Source of the DNA: Flavobacteriaceae bacterium
GTDB lineage: Bacteria > Bacteroidota > Bacteroidia > Flavobacteriales > Flavobacteriaceae
NCBI GenBank assembly: GCA_002698745.1
Contig: PAAD01000001.1
Location: 1-42,358 of the forward strand
Direction of reading: 5' to 3'
DNA length: 42,358 nt
The notes under the pieces: model-generated
Databases searched by the model: none
What the model saw: the letters and a program-made list of their open reading frames with translations, nothing else
What the model was told of the DNA's origin: nothing
Shown: one piece after another, positions 1 through 7,095 of the stretch
Numbering within the stretch: position 1 is the first letter of the stretch
Layout of the letters: each line of letters opens with the position of its first letter
Translations under genes and position numbers: made by a program

Positions 1-474
1 CTGGCAAGTATGCTTCAGTCGTTGGGGTATACGCAATTTCTTGTGGAAGTAGGGGGTGAGTTGTTTGCTTCGGGTCTACATCCAGAAAAAGAAAAGCCGT
101 GGCGTGTAGCTATTGACCATCCCAAACAAGATGCCAACCGTACCTTTATCGCAACGCTTCCATTGCAAAACCAAGGCATGGCATCATCGGGTAATTATCG
201 AAAATTTAGAACTAATGCATCGGGGAAACGATATGTTCATACCGTAAACCCAAAAACAGGGGAAACCGTCCAAAGTAATGTACTAAGCACTTCGGTTTTG
301 GCGCCTTCCACCATGCTGGCCGATGCCTATGCAACAGCACTAATGGCCATGCCATACGAACAAGGGAAAACACTCATTTCAAATCTGTCAGCTATTGAAG
401 CCATGTGGGTGTTGGCGGTAAACGACAGCGTTCAAGTAGTTGCTACGCCTGGTTTTACTTACGATCTTGAATAG
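1..474 (+). CDS. apbE: FAD:protein FMN transferase (ApbE family), 3' part only
   Basis: The reading frame is open from base 1, so the ATG at base 10 given by the ORF track is internal and the gene starts left of the window. The 157 visible residues carry ApbE hallmarks: a GGE segment near the start, a SGNYRKF stretch followed by GKRYVHTVNPKTGE (the family's S/T-G-x-Y-x-x-x ... H-x-x-[DN]-P-x-T-G pattern), and a DAYATALMAM segment matching the conserved metal-site region. The family transfers FMN from FAD onto a Thr of membrane flavoproteins such as NqrB/NqrC and RnfG, usually outside the cytoplasm. The N-terminal signal or lipobox cannot be seen. The 3' end overlaps the opposite-strand methyltransferase gene by 20 bp, so the two genes converge. 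In flavobacteria apbE often follows the nqr operon; that is an inference about the unseen left flank. Confidence 0.88.
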   Translation: MASMLQSLGYTQFLVEVGGELFASGLHPEKEKPWRVAIDHPKQDANRTFIATLPLQNQGMASSGNYRKFRTNASGKRYVHTVNPKTGETVQSNVLSTSVLAPSTMLADAYATALMAMPYEQGKTLISNLSAIEAMWVLAVNDSVQVVATPGFTYDLE

Positions 475-1237
475 GGCGTAAGCAAAGGGGAATATATTCG
501 TCTTTTGTTACTGCATAGCGCAGCCTTTCCGCTTCAGTAAGTGATTTTCCAAACTGTATTTCGCTTACCTCAAATCCCGTTTGGCGCAACTTGTCAAAAT
601 AATCTTTTCCGTAAACACGCACGTGATCGTACTGCCCAAAAACCTTGGTGCGTTCTGCTTTGTCAATGATGCTGTCATCATCAAAGGTTTCTGCACGATT
701 GCTTTCTAAAGGCACTTGCAATAAGGCTTTGCCTCCAGGTTTGAGTACACGATAGAGTTCTTGCATGGCCTTGGTATCATTGGGAATATGCTCCAATACG
801 TGATTGCACAGTATCCAATCAAAAGAAGCATCGGCAAAAGGCAAATCGCAAATATCAGCTTTGACCTCAGCAAGCGGCGATTCCAAATCACAAGTGGTAT
901 AGGCGAGGTGTTTCAATTTGCTAAGGCGTGTCATAAAAGCCTTTTCGGGTGCCATGTGCAATACTTTTGCAGACGTTTTAAAAAAGTCTGTTTCGCGTTG
1001 TAAATAGAGCCAAATAACCCTGTGACGTTCCAGTGAAAGCGTGCCGGGACTGAGTGCATTAGGTCTTATTTTCACATAGCCATAGGGAAGAAAGCTGCGA
1101 TAGGACTTGCCGTTAATGGGGTCTGTAAAACGATTGCCACGATAACAAAAATCTAAAAAAGGCAAAAGGACGTTTGCAAGGCGTTGCAACCAAGTTCTTG
1201 GGAATATGCCAAGTATCCATCGGGCTAGCCTTTTCAT
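455..1237 (-). CDS. class I SAM-dependent methyltransferase (Methyltransf_11-like)
   Basis: 260 residues. The Rossmann core is in the middle: a degraded motif I around VLHMAPEKAF, then DICDLPFADASFDWILCNHVLEHIPND (motifs II/III of Methyltransf_11) and ELYRVLKPGGKALLQVPL (motif IV). The N-terminal ~75 residues are hydrophobic/basic (RWILGIFPRTWLQRLANVLLPFLDFCYRG) and contain an NPxxGK-like patch, as in flavobacterial methyltransferases annotated only as 'SAM-dependent methyltransferase'. The substrate is unknown. The ATG overlaps the map stop by 4 bp (ATGA), so it is probably translationally coupled as the last gene of the gpmI-trx-map operon. The glycine-rich SAM loop (normally ExGxGxG) reads LHMAPEKAF. 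This is a real deviation but common in this subgroup, so activity is likely rather than certain. Confidence 0.85.
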   Translation of the reverse strand: MKRLARWILGIFPRTWLQRLANVLLPFLDFCYRGNRFTDPINGKSYRSFLPYGYVKIRPNALSPGTLSLERHRVIWLYLQRETDFFKTSAKVLHMAPEKAFMTRLSKLKHLAYTTCDLESPLAEVKADICDLPFADASFDWILCNHVLEHIPNDTKAMQELYRVLKPGGKALLQVPLESNRAETFDDDSIIDKAERTKVFGQYDHVRVYGKDYFDKLRQTGFEVSEIQFGKSLTEAERLRYAVTKDEYIPLCLRPIQDRK

Positions 1238-2052
1238 ATCTCCAAAGGAACTGCTCTAAAAGGTGCTTCTTCATCAGTAGTGATGCCCAACGCTTCGTTT
1301 ACATATTTGAACGTAGAAAGTAATTCGGGTTTTCCGTTGACAATGGCAACGTTGTGTTCAAAGTGTGCGCTAGGCGCGCCGTCTGCAGTGAGTATGGTCC
1401 AGCCATCTCGCAGTTGCTTGATGCGGTGGGTGCCTTGGTTTATCATGGGTTCTATGGCAACTACCATACCCTCTAAAAAACTTTTTCCCTTGCCGCGTTT
1501 TCCGTAATTGGGCATTTCGGGTTTTTCGTGCATGGTGGTTCCCAATCCATGTCCGACCAATTCCCGTACGACGCCATATCCAAACTGCTCAACGTACTGC
1601 TGAATGGCATAGCCCACATCACCAACCCTATTGCCTATGCAAAAAGCTTCAATGCCTTTGTATAGCGATGCTTTTGTTCTCTCAAGGAGTTTTTCGGTTT
1701 CGGGGTCTATTTCACCAACCGCAAAGGTATAGGCGTGGTCGCCGTAGTATCCGTTTTGCAGTACACCACAGTCTATGGAGATGATATCGCCCTCTTGTAG
1801 TGGAGTCTTGTTTGGTATGCCGTGGACCACCTGCGCGTTGGGACTCATGCAAAGGGTGTTTGGAAAATCGTATAGCCCTAGAAATCCGGGAATGGCGTTG
1901 TGGTCACGAATAAATGTTTCTGCTTTTTTGTCGAGTTCAAGTGTGGTAACACCAGGCTTAATCTCGGCTGCCAACATACCAAGGGTTTTGGATACCAACA
2001 AGGCACTGCCGCGAATGAGCTCAATTTCTTCGGCTGTTTTTTGAAGCGACAT
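1234..2052 (-). CDS. map: type I methionine aminopeptidase
   Basis: 272 residues from the ATG at 2052. The ORF track begins one codon earlier at a TTG, but the ATG overlaps the previous stop in a TGATG arrangement, which favours it. The enzyme removes the N-terminal Met from nascent cytosolic proteins. All five metal ligands of the pita-bread fold are visible: Asp in SIDCG, Asp in YYGDHAYTF, His in GHGLG, Glu in AIEPM and Glu in HFEHNVAI. The segment MHEKPEMPNYG is the typical type I signature stretch. Length is slightly above the E. coli enzyme because of a C-terminal tail (EEAPFRAVPLEI). It is the third gene of the gpmI-trx-map-methyltransferase operon. Confidence 0.97.
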   Translation of the reverse strand: MSLQKTAEEIELIRGSALLVSKTLGMLAAEIKPGVTTLELDKKAETFIRDHNAIPGFLGLYDFPNTLCMSPNAQVVHGIPNKTPLQEGDIISIDCGVLQNGYYGDHAYTFAVGEIDPETEKLLERTKASLYKGIEAFCIGNRVGDVGYAIQQYVEQFGYGVVRELVGHGLGTTMHEKPEMPNYGKRGKGKSFLEGMVVAIEPMINQGTHRIKQLRDGWTILTADGAPSAHFEHNVAIVNGKPELLSTFKYVNEALGITTDEEAPFRAVPLEI

Positions 2053-2540
2053 CAATTTTCGTAAGTGTGTTTGTAATCAGACCCGCTTAAAATAGCTAGT
2101 ATGTCGTCTTCCAAAAATTCAACGGGCGACTCCACAATGCGATTGACTTCTTTGCCGTCTTTGTAAAAGATAAAGGTTGGTACGTTGGTGATGCTATTCT
2201 CTGACGCGCTGCCAGTAGGTGTTCTTTTATCTTTATCAACGCCAATAATTTGTACTTCAACCGAAAATGCCAATTCGTCTATAATACGAAAAAAGGCAGG
2301 CACATGCATTTTGCTATCAGAACACCAAGTGCCCATAAAAATGGTAATGGCTAAATCTTCTTGCAGAGCATCAATCTGTGCTATGGTTTTGCTAAAAGGG
2401 GCGTAGTTTGCGTATTCCGTATTAAACCATTCGGCATAAGGCTCTTTTTTTAAGTCTTCTAGCGCAATTGGACCAATGATATTCTGGGCATATGTAGTAC
2501 ACATAGACAAAATAAGTCCTAGAAATAACAAGCGTTTCAT
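2052..2540 (-). CDS. secreted thioredoxin-like protein with a single active-site cysteine
   Basis: 162 residues with a cleavable signal peptide (MKRLLFLGLILSMCTTYAQ), so periplasmic or secreted. The thioredoxin fold is shown by the strand ITIFMGTWCSDSKMHVP followed by a TNVPTFIFYKDG segment containing the cis-proline. The active site reads WCSDS, so only the N-terminal Cys of CxxC is present and the second is Ser. Such proteins cannot form an internal disulfide. Monothiol chemistry, a binding role, or reduction by a partner are possible. A WC(G/S)DS form recurs, to my recollection, in flavobacterial thioredoxin-family proteins, so it is probably a subfamily trait and not a lesion. It starts 4 bp after gpmI and its TGA overlaps the map ATG by one base. 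Confidence 0.85.
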   Translation of the reverse strand: MKRLLFLGLILSMCTTYAQNIIGPIALEDLKKEPYAEWFNTEYANYAPFSKTIAQIDALQEDLAITIFMGTWCSDSKMHVPAFFRIIDELAFSVEVQIIGVDKDKRTPTGSASENSITNVPTFIFYKDGKEVNRIVESPVEFLEDDILAILSGSDYKHTYEN

Positions 2541-2544
2541 GGTG

Positions 2545-4062
2545 CTAAAGTAATGATTTTGCCGCCATAGCTTCTGGTTGTGCTATCCCCATAAGGTCTA
2601 AAACGGTGGGGGCAATATTGCAAAGTGCTCCTTTGTTAATGCTTTTTGCATCTCCATCAATCAAAAAAACGGGCACGAGATTGGTGGTATGTGCGGTATT
2701 GGGACTGCCATCGGGATTGATCATGGTATCACAATTTCCGTGGTCTGCGATAATGATAACGGAATAACCACCTTCTTTGGCAGCAACGACCACATCAGCG
2801 GCGCATTCATCAACAGTTTCACAAGCCTTAATGGCGGCAGCCATATTTCCAGTATGCCCTACCATATCGGGGTTGGCAAAGTTTAAACACACAAAATTTG
2901 CAGCTTGCTCTTTTAGTTTGGGAACTATGGCATCACGAATATCAAAAGCGCTCATTTCGGGCTGAAGGTCATATGTAGCTACTTTTGGCGAAGGGCATAG
3001 AATGCGTTCTTCTCCTTCAAAAGGCTCTTCGCGACCACCATTAAAGAAAAAGGTAACGTGTGGATACTTTTCTGTTTCTGCTATCCGAATTTGTTTTTTG
3101 CCAGCAACCGCTAATACTTCACCTAGCGTTTCTTGAATATTCTCCTTGTCATACACTACCTTGACGCCATTGAACGATTCGTCATAATTGGTTAGGGTAA
3201 CAAAGTATAGCGATAGCGGTTTCATGTTTTGTTTCGGAAACGCCTTTTGACTTAACGCTTGTGTGAGTTGTCGTCCGCGATCAGTTCTATAATTAAAGAA
3301 GATGACTACGTCGTCTGCCTTGATACGACTAGCCGCTAGATCTCCACCCTCAGAAAGTAAAATGGGTTCGATAAACTCGTCTGTTGTACCAGCGGCGTAA
3401 TTGGCCTTCATAGTTTCAGTAAGGTTTTTTGATTGAGTTCCAGTACCATTTACCAAAAGGTCATATGCTTTTTTAACCCTTTCCCAACGTTGATCTCTGT
3501 CCATTGCAAAATAGCGTCCTATCACACTGGCTAAATGCGCATTGGTAGTGGTACAGATTTCTTGTACTCGATTTAAAAATCCAGAACCAGATTTTGGGTC
3601 TACATCGCGGCCATCGGTAAAGGCATGCACGTAGCTTCTGGGTACGCCAGCTGCTTGTGCGGCTTTCAATAGCCCTTCAAGGTGATTGATGTGCGCGTGT
3701 ACACCACCATCAGAAACCAGCCCCAAGAAGTGTACAAATTTGTTTTTTGTTTTGGCATATGCAAAGGCATCTTTGAGAACGATCTCGTCTTTTAACGTGT
3801 TTTGCTCCACCGCAATATTGATTTTGGCTAAATCTTGATATACCACTCGACCAGCGCCAAGGTTAATGTGTCCTACTTCGCTATTCCCCATTTGCCCTTC
3901 GGGAAGTCCAACGTGCATACCATCTGTGTGAAGAACATTGTGAACGGCACTTTGGGTAAGGCTGTCTATAAAAGGAGTATTGGCTTTGGCTACCGCCGAA
4001 ACTTTTGGATCTGGCGATATGCCCCAACCATCTAAAATCATCAAGATAACGCGCTTGCCCAT
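2545..4062 (-). CDS. gpmI: 2,3-bisphosphoglycerate-independent phosphoglycerate mutase
   Basis: 505 residues, the normal family length. It interconverts 3- and 2-phosphoglycerate in glycolysis using two metal ions and a phosphoserine intermediate. Visible motifs: N-terminal LMILDGWG (metal-binding Asp), QMGNSEVGHINLGAGR with catalytic Ser61, SDGGVHAHINHL, FTDGRDVDP, FFNYRTDRGRQLT, and the C-terminal alkaline-phosphatase-type IIIADHGNCD plus NTAHTTNLVPV. It leads a minus-strand operon with the thioredoxin-like gene, map and a methyltransferase. A TATCTTTG box lies 17 bp upstream of its ATG. Confidence 0.98.
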   Translation of the reverse strand: MGKRVILMILDGWGISPDPKVSAVAKANTPFIDSLTQSAVHNVLHTDGMHVGLPEGQMGNSEVGHINLGAGRVVYQDLAKINIAVEQNTLKDEIVLKDAFAYAKTKNKFVHFLGLVSDGGVHAHINHLEGLLKAAQAAGVPRSYVHAFTDGRDVDPKSGSGFLNRVQEICTTTNAHLASVIGRYFAMDRDQRWERVKKAYDLLVNGTGTQSKNLTETMKANYAAGTTDEFIEPILLSEGGDLAASRIKADDVVIFFNYRTDRGRQLTQALSQKAFPKQNMKPLSLYFVTLTNYDESFNGVKVVYDKENIQETLGEVLAVAGKKQIRIAETEKYPHVTFFFNGGREEPFEGEERILCPSPKVATYDLQPEMSAFDIRDAIVPKLKEQAANFVCLNFANPDMVGHTGNMAAAIKACETVDECAADVVVAAKEGGYSVIIIADHGNCDTMINPDGSPNTAHTTNLVPVFLIDGDAKSINKGALCNIAPTVLDLMGIAQPEAMAAKSLL

Positions 4063-4079
4063 ATATCTAAGTTATGTTG

Positions 4080-4087
4080 CAAAGATA
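4080..4087 (-). promoter_or_regulatory. Bacteroidetes-type -7 box ahead of gpmI
   Basis: On the minus strand the sequence reads TATCTTTG, an exact match to the TAnnTTTG box of Bacteroidetes sigma-70 promoters. It ends 17 bases before the gpmI ATG. No clear -33 TTG is visible at the expected distance, so only the -7 element is called. Confidence 0.55.
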
Positions 4088-4179
4088 CTGTAAAGGAGAA
4101 TGCCTGTAAAGTAAACTTTAAACGAATTACCCAGCAAGCCTAGCTGGTCTAACAATTTAAAAACTACTCCATTAAGAAA

Positions 4180-4881
4180 CTAATCCTCCAAAAATTTGGT
4201 ATTGATTCCTCTTACGAAAGTGTGGTAGTAATGGTCCCAAAAGTCACGATCAATGTGATCGCCTCCCTTAACCCCAACAGATTTAAAATAAGCAAAGGCC
4301 ATACGTGAATTATAGCCTTTTAGATTTGCTTTTGCTTCAGGTAAATAACTGTAATGCCATGGCTCATATGAAAAGCCCGTGCGTGCATTATCTTTGGTGT
4401 ACACCAAATAAAATCCATAGTGATGGGCATTGATTTGCATCCATTGGTGAAGGGGTGCAAAAGGGCCGTTATTGTGAAATTTACTTGGCACCAACAGCCG
4501 CTTTTCATTTTTAACATTTCCATCAGTAATATCTATATCCGTTCCCCAATGGTGCCGTGAAGTCCCTGGTAAGGTAGAGTACTTTAATATTTGTGCAATG
4601 GCTTTTTCGGGCGACTCGCCTTCTGCTGTGTAACGTTCGAATTTATCTTCCCAAATATATTGTTGCCGTTCAAAAGATCTATATGCCGAAACCAGTTGAA
4701 TGTCTATGCCCTCTTGACGTGCTGCAGCTTGCATAGCTTGAAAAGCAGCTGCCGTTTTAGGTGTTAGTTTGTGTGCTTCAAATTTGTTAAGATGACTGCT
4801 TTCTATGCCCATCAATTGTACAATATCCCCTTGAGCAATGGACCATTGATATACTAACAATAAAATTAGTGCTAATCGCAT
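4180..4881 (-). CDS. M15-family D-alanyl-D-alanine carboxypeptidase (VanY/DacB-like)
   Basis: 233 residues with a signal peptide (MRLALILLLVYQWSIAQG), so it acts on peptidoglycan in the periplasm. The M15B signature is complete: SAYRSFERQ, then LPGTSRHHWGTDIDI (Zn-binding His and Asp of SxHxxGxxxD) and SYEPWHYSY (catalytic Glu and Zn-binding His). The family trims the terminal D-Ala from the peptidoglycan stem peptide; some members are L,D- or D,D-endopeptidases. It overlaps the following GNAT gene (upstream on this strand) by 10 bp, so the two are probably cotranscribed. The 117 bp between this gene and gpmI carry a short CCAGC/GCTGG hairpin without a T-tract. Confidence 0.92.
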   Translation of the reverse strand: MRLALILLLVYQWSIAQGDIVQLMGIESSHLNKFEAHKLTPKTAAAFQAMQAAARQEGIDIQLVSAYRSFERQQYIWEDKFERYTAEGESPEKAIAQILKYSTLPGTSRHHWGTDIDITDGNVKNEKRLLVPSKFHNNGPFAPLHQWMQINAHHYGFYLVYTKDNARTGFSYEPWHYSYLPEAKANLKGYNSRMAFAYFKSVGVKGGDHIDRDFWDHYYHTFVRGINTKFLED

Positions 4882-5237
4882 AGGCTTTTGATCATTTTGA
4901 AGTGGGTTCCACCATAAGGTAATTCAAATGCATCGCCATGTTTTCGGTAGCCGCAACGTTTATAAAACGGAACAGCTATGCGCCGGGCATTCATCCAAAT
5001 GGTACAGAAATTCCTACCATATACAAGATTTTCGGCATGGGAAATAAGTTGTTTCCCAATCCCTTTTCCTTGAAATTTTTCCAACACCGCCATACCTCTA
5101 ATTTGCACGTTTTTGGTGTTTGTTAGTAATGTCAGTACTCCGATGGCTCTATTTTCTAGAAAGGCACCCAAATGTATGGTACTATTGTCTTCGTCTCTAT
5201 CAAAAGTACAACTGCTTAATGGAAGACCCTTTCGCAA
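4872..5237 (-). CDS. GNAT family N-acetyltransferase, true start probably further upstream
   Basis: 121 residues from a TTG codon. The acetyl-CoA site is clear: QIRGMAVLEKFQGKGIGKQLI (R/Q-x-x-G-x-G/A) and the C-terminal AVPFYKRCGYRKHG. The substrate is unknown. The frame stays open upstream to a TAA at 5316-5318, and the extra codons translate to ...IKATATYTVRHSV followed by LRKGLPLSSCTF. This matches the usual N-terminal strand of this GNAT type ('xYxLRHxVLRxGxPLxxCxF'). The region contains no ATG or GTG and no TTG before the one at 5237, so the real start may be a rare codon (ATT at 5276, ATA at 5291 or CTG at 5309). The protein is therefore likely 14-24 residues longer than listed. It is paired with the M15 gene (10 bp overlap) and divergent from a second GNAT gene. 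Confidence 0.8.
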   Translation of the reverse strand: MRKGLPLSSCTFDRDEDNSTIHLGAFLENRAIGVLTLLTNTKNVQIRGMAVLEKFQGKGIGKQLISHAENLVYGRNFCTIWMNARRIAVPFYKRCGYRKHGDAFELPYGGTHFKMIKSLCD

Positions 5238-5288
5238 GACGGAGTGACGAACTGTGTAGGTGGCTGTCGCTTTAATTTGTTTAAATTG

Positions 5289-5296
5289 TATGTTTG
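5289..5296 (+). promoter_or_regulatory. -7 box ahead of the plus-strand GNAT gene
   Basis: TATGTTTG matches TAnnTTTG and ends 21 bases before the ATG at 5318. No convincing -33 element is seen. It lies inside the 5' extension proposed for the divergent GNAT gene. Confidence 0.4.
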
Positions 5297-5317
5297 TGTT
5301 CTTTTGCAGGTCTAATT

Positions 5318-5749
5318 ATGAAAATTGATTTTAGATATTTAAATGTAGGGAATATCCCTGAAATTTTGCCGCTTGTTCAAGATTTTACAGAGCATAAATA
5401 TTCCGATGCCGTACTCAGCAGCCGTTTTGTTGCAATGTTCCAACACGAATATGACTGTATTGGTTTTTATTACGACGATAATATGATTGGCCTTTGCGGG
5501 CTCTGGTATCAATCCAGACACTATTCTGGAAAGAGCTGTGAGATCGACCACCTATATATAAAACCCAAATATCAGGGGCAAGGCCTGGGTACTCGTTTTA
5601 TAGATTGGATTGGGGGCAAGCTACAAAAAGAGGGTTTTGAAGCGTTGGAGTTAAATGCATACAAAGAAAATGTTGCCTCACACCGGCTCTATGTTCGAGA
5701 GGGCTTTGAGCACCTTGGTTTTCACTTCGTAAAGCGTTTGGGTGAATAG
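5318..5749 (+). CDS. GNAT family N-acetyltransferase
   Basis: 143 residues from the ATG at 5318; the ORF track starts at an upstream TTG (5294) that adds eight unlikely residues. Motif A reads IDHLYIKPKYQGQGLGTRFIDW, the acetyl-CoA pyrophosphate loop, and the C-terminal NVASHRLYVREGFEHLGFHFVKRL is the usual motif B region with Tyr and Gly-Phe. The substrate cannot be predicted. It is divergent from the other GNAT gene, with almost no spacer between the two 5' ends. An 85 bp gap follows before the next gene, with no clear terminator. Confidence 0.88.
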   Translation: MKIDFRYLNVGNIPEILPLVQDFTEHKYSDAVLSSRFVAMFQHEYDCIGFYYDDNMIGLCGLWYQSRHYSGKSCEIDHLYIKPKYQGQGLGTRFIDWIGGKLQKEGFEALELNAYKENVASHRLYVREGFEHLGFHFVKRLGE

Positions 5750-5834
5750 CTTATATTTGTTTAATAAGTAAGGTTGGTTTGTTGTTTAACTAAGGTATAA
5801 ATACTTGTCACACGGCTAACCTAAAGTATCTTTT

Positions 5835-6563
5835 ATGCGAAAGCTTTTTGTTTTTTTACTTTTTGCACCAATGTTAATGGCTCAAACCGATTATCGTACT
5901 TGGCTTAGGGGAAAGATTTTATACCAAAATCAAAATGTGATTGCCGCTAATGTGGTTAACACCACTACAAGGGAGGCTACGATCTCAGATAACACTGGTG
6001 ATTTTGCTATTGAAGTGATGATGGGCGATGAGTTGATTTTTACCTCTTTGCAGTATCAAATTCGAATTGTTAAAATAACAAAGGAAATACTACAGCGCGG
6101 CCGCCTTGTTATTGATGTAAATGAAAAAATAACAGAACTGGAAGAGGTCGTGGTTACACCAGAGCAACGCCAGAAATTTTTAGACTTTCGATCTGAAGAA
6201 TTCAAGAAGTTTGACTATGAGCGTGACCGCTCCACTCGACTAGAAAATGAGTTAATGAATAAAGACCTGCTGAATAATGGCGTGAATTTCGTCAGTGTTT
6301 TTAAGGCGCTTTACCGTATGGTCGAAAACAAAGACCAAGCAAAAGATAAGACATATTCGCTCAAACCAAGCGAGGTCTTACGCCAGCTCTATGATGATAG
6401 CTTTTTTAATGAGCTTCTAAATATCGAAAAGGATAAAATAGAGCTATTTTTGTTGTATTGCGACGAGGAAGTTAAAACCAAAGAATTACTCGAGGAGAAA
6501 TCTGATTTTGAAATCATAGATTTCTTGATTAAAACCAGCGAAAAATTTAACAAGAATAATTGA
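5835..6563 (+). CDS. secreted CarboxypepD_reg-like domain protein
   Basis: 242 residues with a signal peptide (MRKLFVFLLFAPMLMAQ). Residues ~25-105 form a carboxypeptidase-regulatory-like beta-sandwich: WLRGKILYQNQNVIAANVVNTTTREATISDNTGDFAIEVMMGDELIFTSLQYQ, ending in ITELEEVVVTP, the strand that in SusC-type receptors precedes the plug. Here no plug or barrel follows. The remaining ~135 residues are charged and helical (KFLDFRSEEFKKFDYERDRSTRLENELMNK). This matches short flavobacterial periplasmic proteins annotated as carboxypeptidase-like regulatory domain proteins of unknown role. It overlaps the next gene by one base (TGATG), and both precede the M1 peptidase gene. Confidence 0.8.
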   Translation: MRKLFVFLLFAPMLMAQTDYRTWLRGKILYQNQNVIAANVVNTTTREATISDNTGDFAIEVMMGDELIFTSLQYQIRIVKITKEILQRGRLVIDVNEKITELEEVVVTPEQRQKFLDFRSEEFKKFDYERDRSTRLENELMNKDLLNNGVNFVSVFKALYRMVENKDQAKDKTYSLKPSEVLRQLYDDSFFNELLNIEKDKIELFLLYCDEEVKTKELLEEKSDFEIIDFLIKTSEKFNKNN

Positions 6564-7054
6564 TGCGTTTTTTATTTTTTTTATGCCTAATACCCCTTTT
6601 TTCTTCTTCCACGCACAAGTACTACGTGAGCACTACCGATATGTTTTTTAAGCCCGAGCAAAATCAATTACAGCTGGTAGTTCGCGTATTTACTGATGAT
6701 TTTACTACTTCGCTTTCTCGATTCACTTCTACTGAAATAAAACTTGACCCAGATCAGTTTTCAGAAACAGTAATATCAGCACATATATCTGCTTATTTTC
6801 AGCAATATTTTCAAATCAAATCTCCCAAAAGTCAACCTGTTTTCTCTTTTGTTGGTTGGGAATATAAGAAAGATCAGACAATCTTATACGCCTCTTTTGA
6901 TTCGCTCCCGAAAATGACTAAATTAGAGTGGTTCAATAGTTTTATGATGGACGTCTTTCCTGATCAAAAAAACATAGTAACGTTTATTACCCCAAAGGGG
7001 AAGAAAAGTTATTTGCATACTAAAGACCGCATTTATGCGAAATACAATTTTTAA
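6563..7054 (+). CDS. DUF6702-like secreted protein
   Basis: 163 residues from the ATG at 6563, one codon after the ORF track start and overlapping the previous TGA. An N-terminal signal (MRFLFFLCLIPLFSSSTHKYYVS) is followed by a predicted beta-rich domain: STTDMFFKPEQNQLQLVVRVFTDDF, then a SPKSQPVFSFVGWEYKKDQTILYASFD stretch and a C-terminal MDVFPDQKNIVTF segment. This is the pattern I recognise as DUF6702, a small flavobacterial family commonly placed beside an M1 metallopeptidase. No function is established. The three-gene order here (CarboxypepD_reg protein, DUF6702, M1 peptidase) suggests joint transcription and possibly joint action in the periplasm. Confidence 0.75.
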   Translation: MRFLFFLCLIPLFSSSTHKYYVSTTDMFFKPEQNQLQLVVRVFTDDFTTSLSRFTSTEIKLDPDQFSETVISAHISAYFQQYFQIKSPKSQPVFSFVGWEYKKDQTILYASFDSLPKMTKLEWFNSFMMDVFPDQKNIVTFITPKGKKSYLHTKDRIYAKYNF

Positions 7055-7095
7055 TTTTTCCCTAATCTAATATATTTACCCAAAAATTATTGAAA

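Noticed and set aside
706-1003. Short ORFs inside the methyltransferase gene (and similar antisense ORFs elsewhere, e.g. 2185-2406, 3835-4035, 21497-22069)
   Set aside because: Shadow frames with low-complexity or unlikely protein sequence, fully inside well-supported genes.
4131-4147. CCAGC/GCTGG hairpin between the M15 gene and gpmI
   Set aside because: A 5-bp stem with no T-tract; too weak to call a terminator and located upstream of gpmI.
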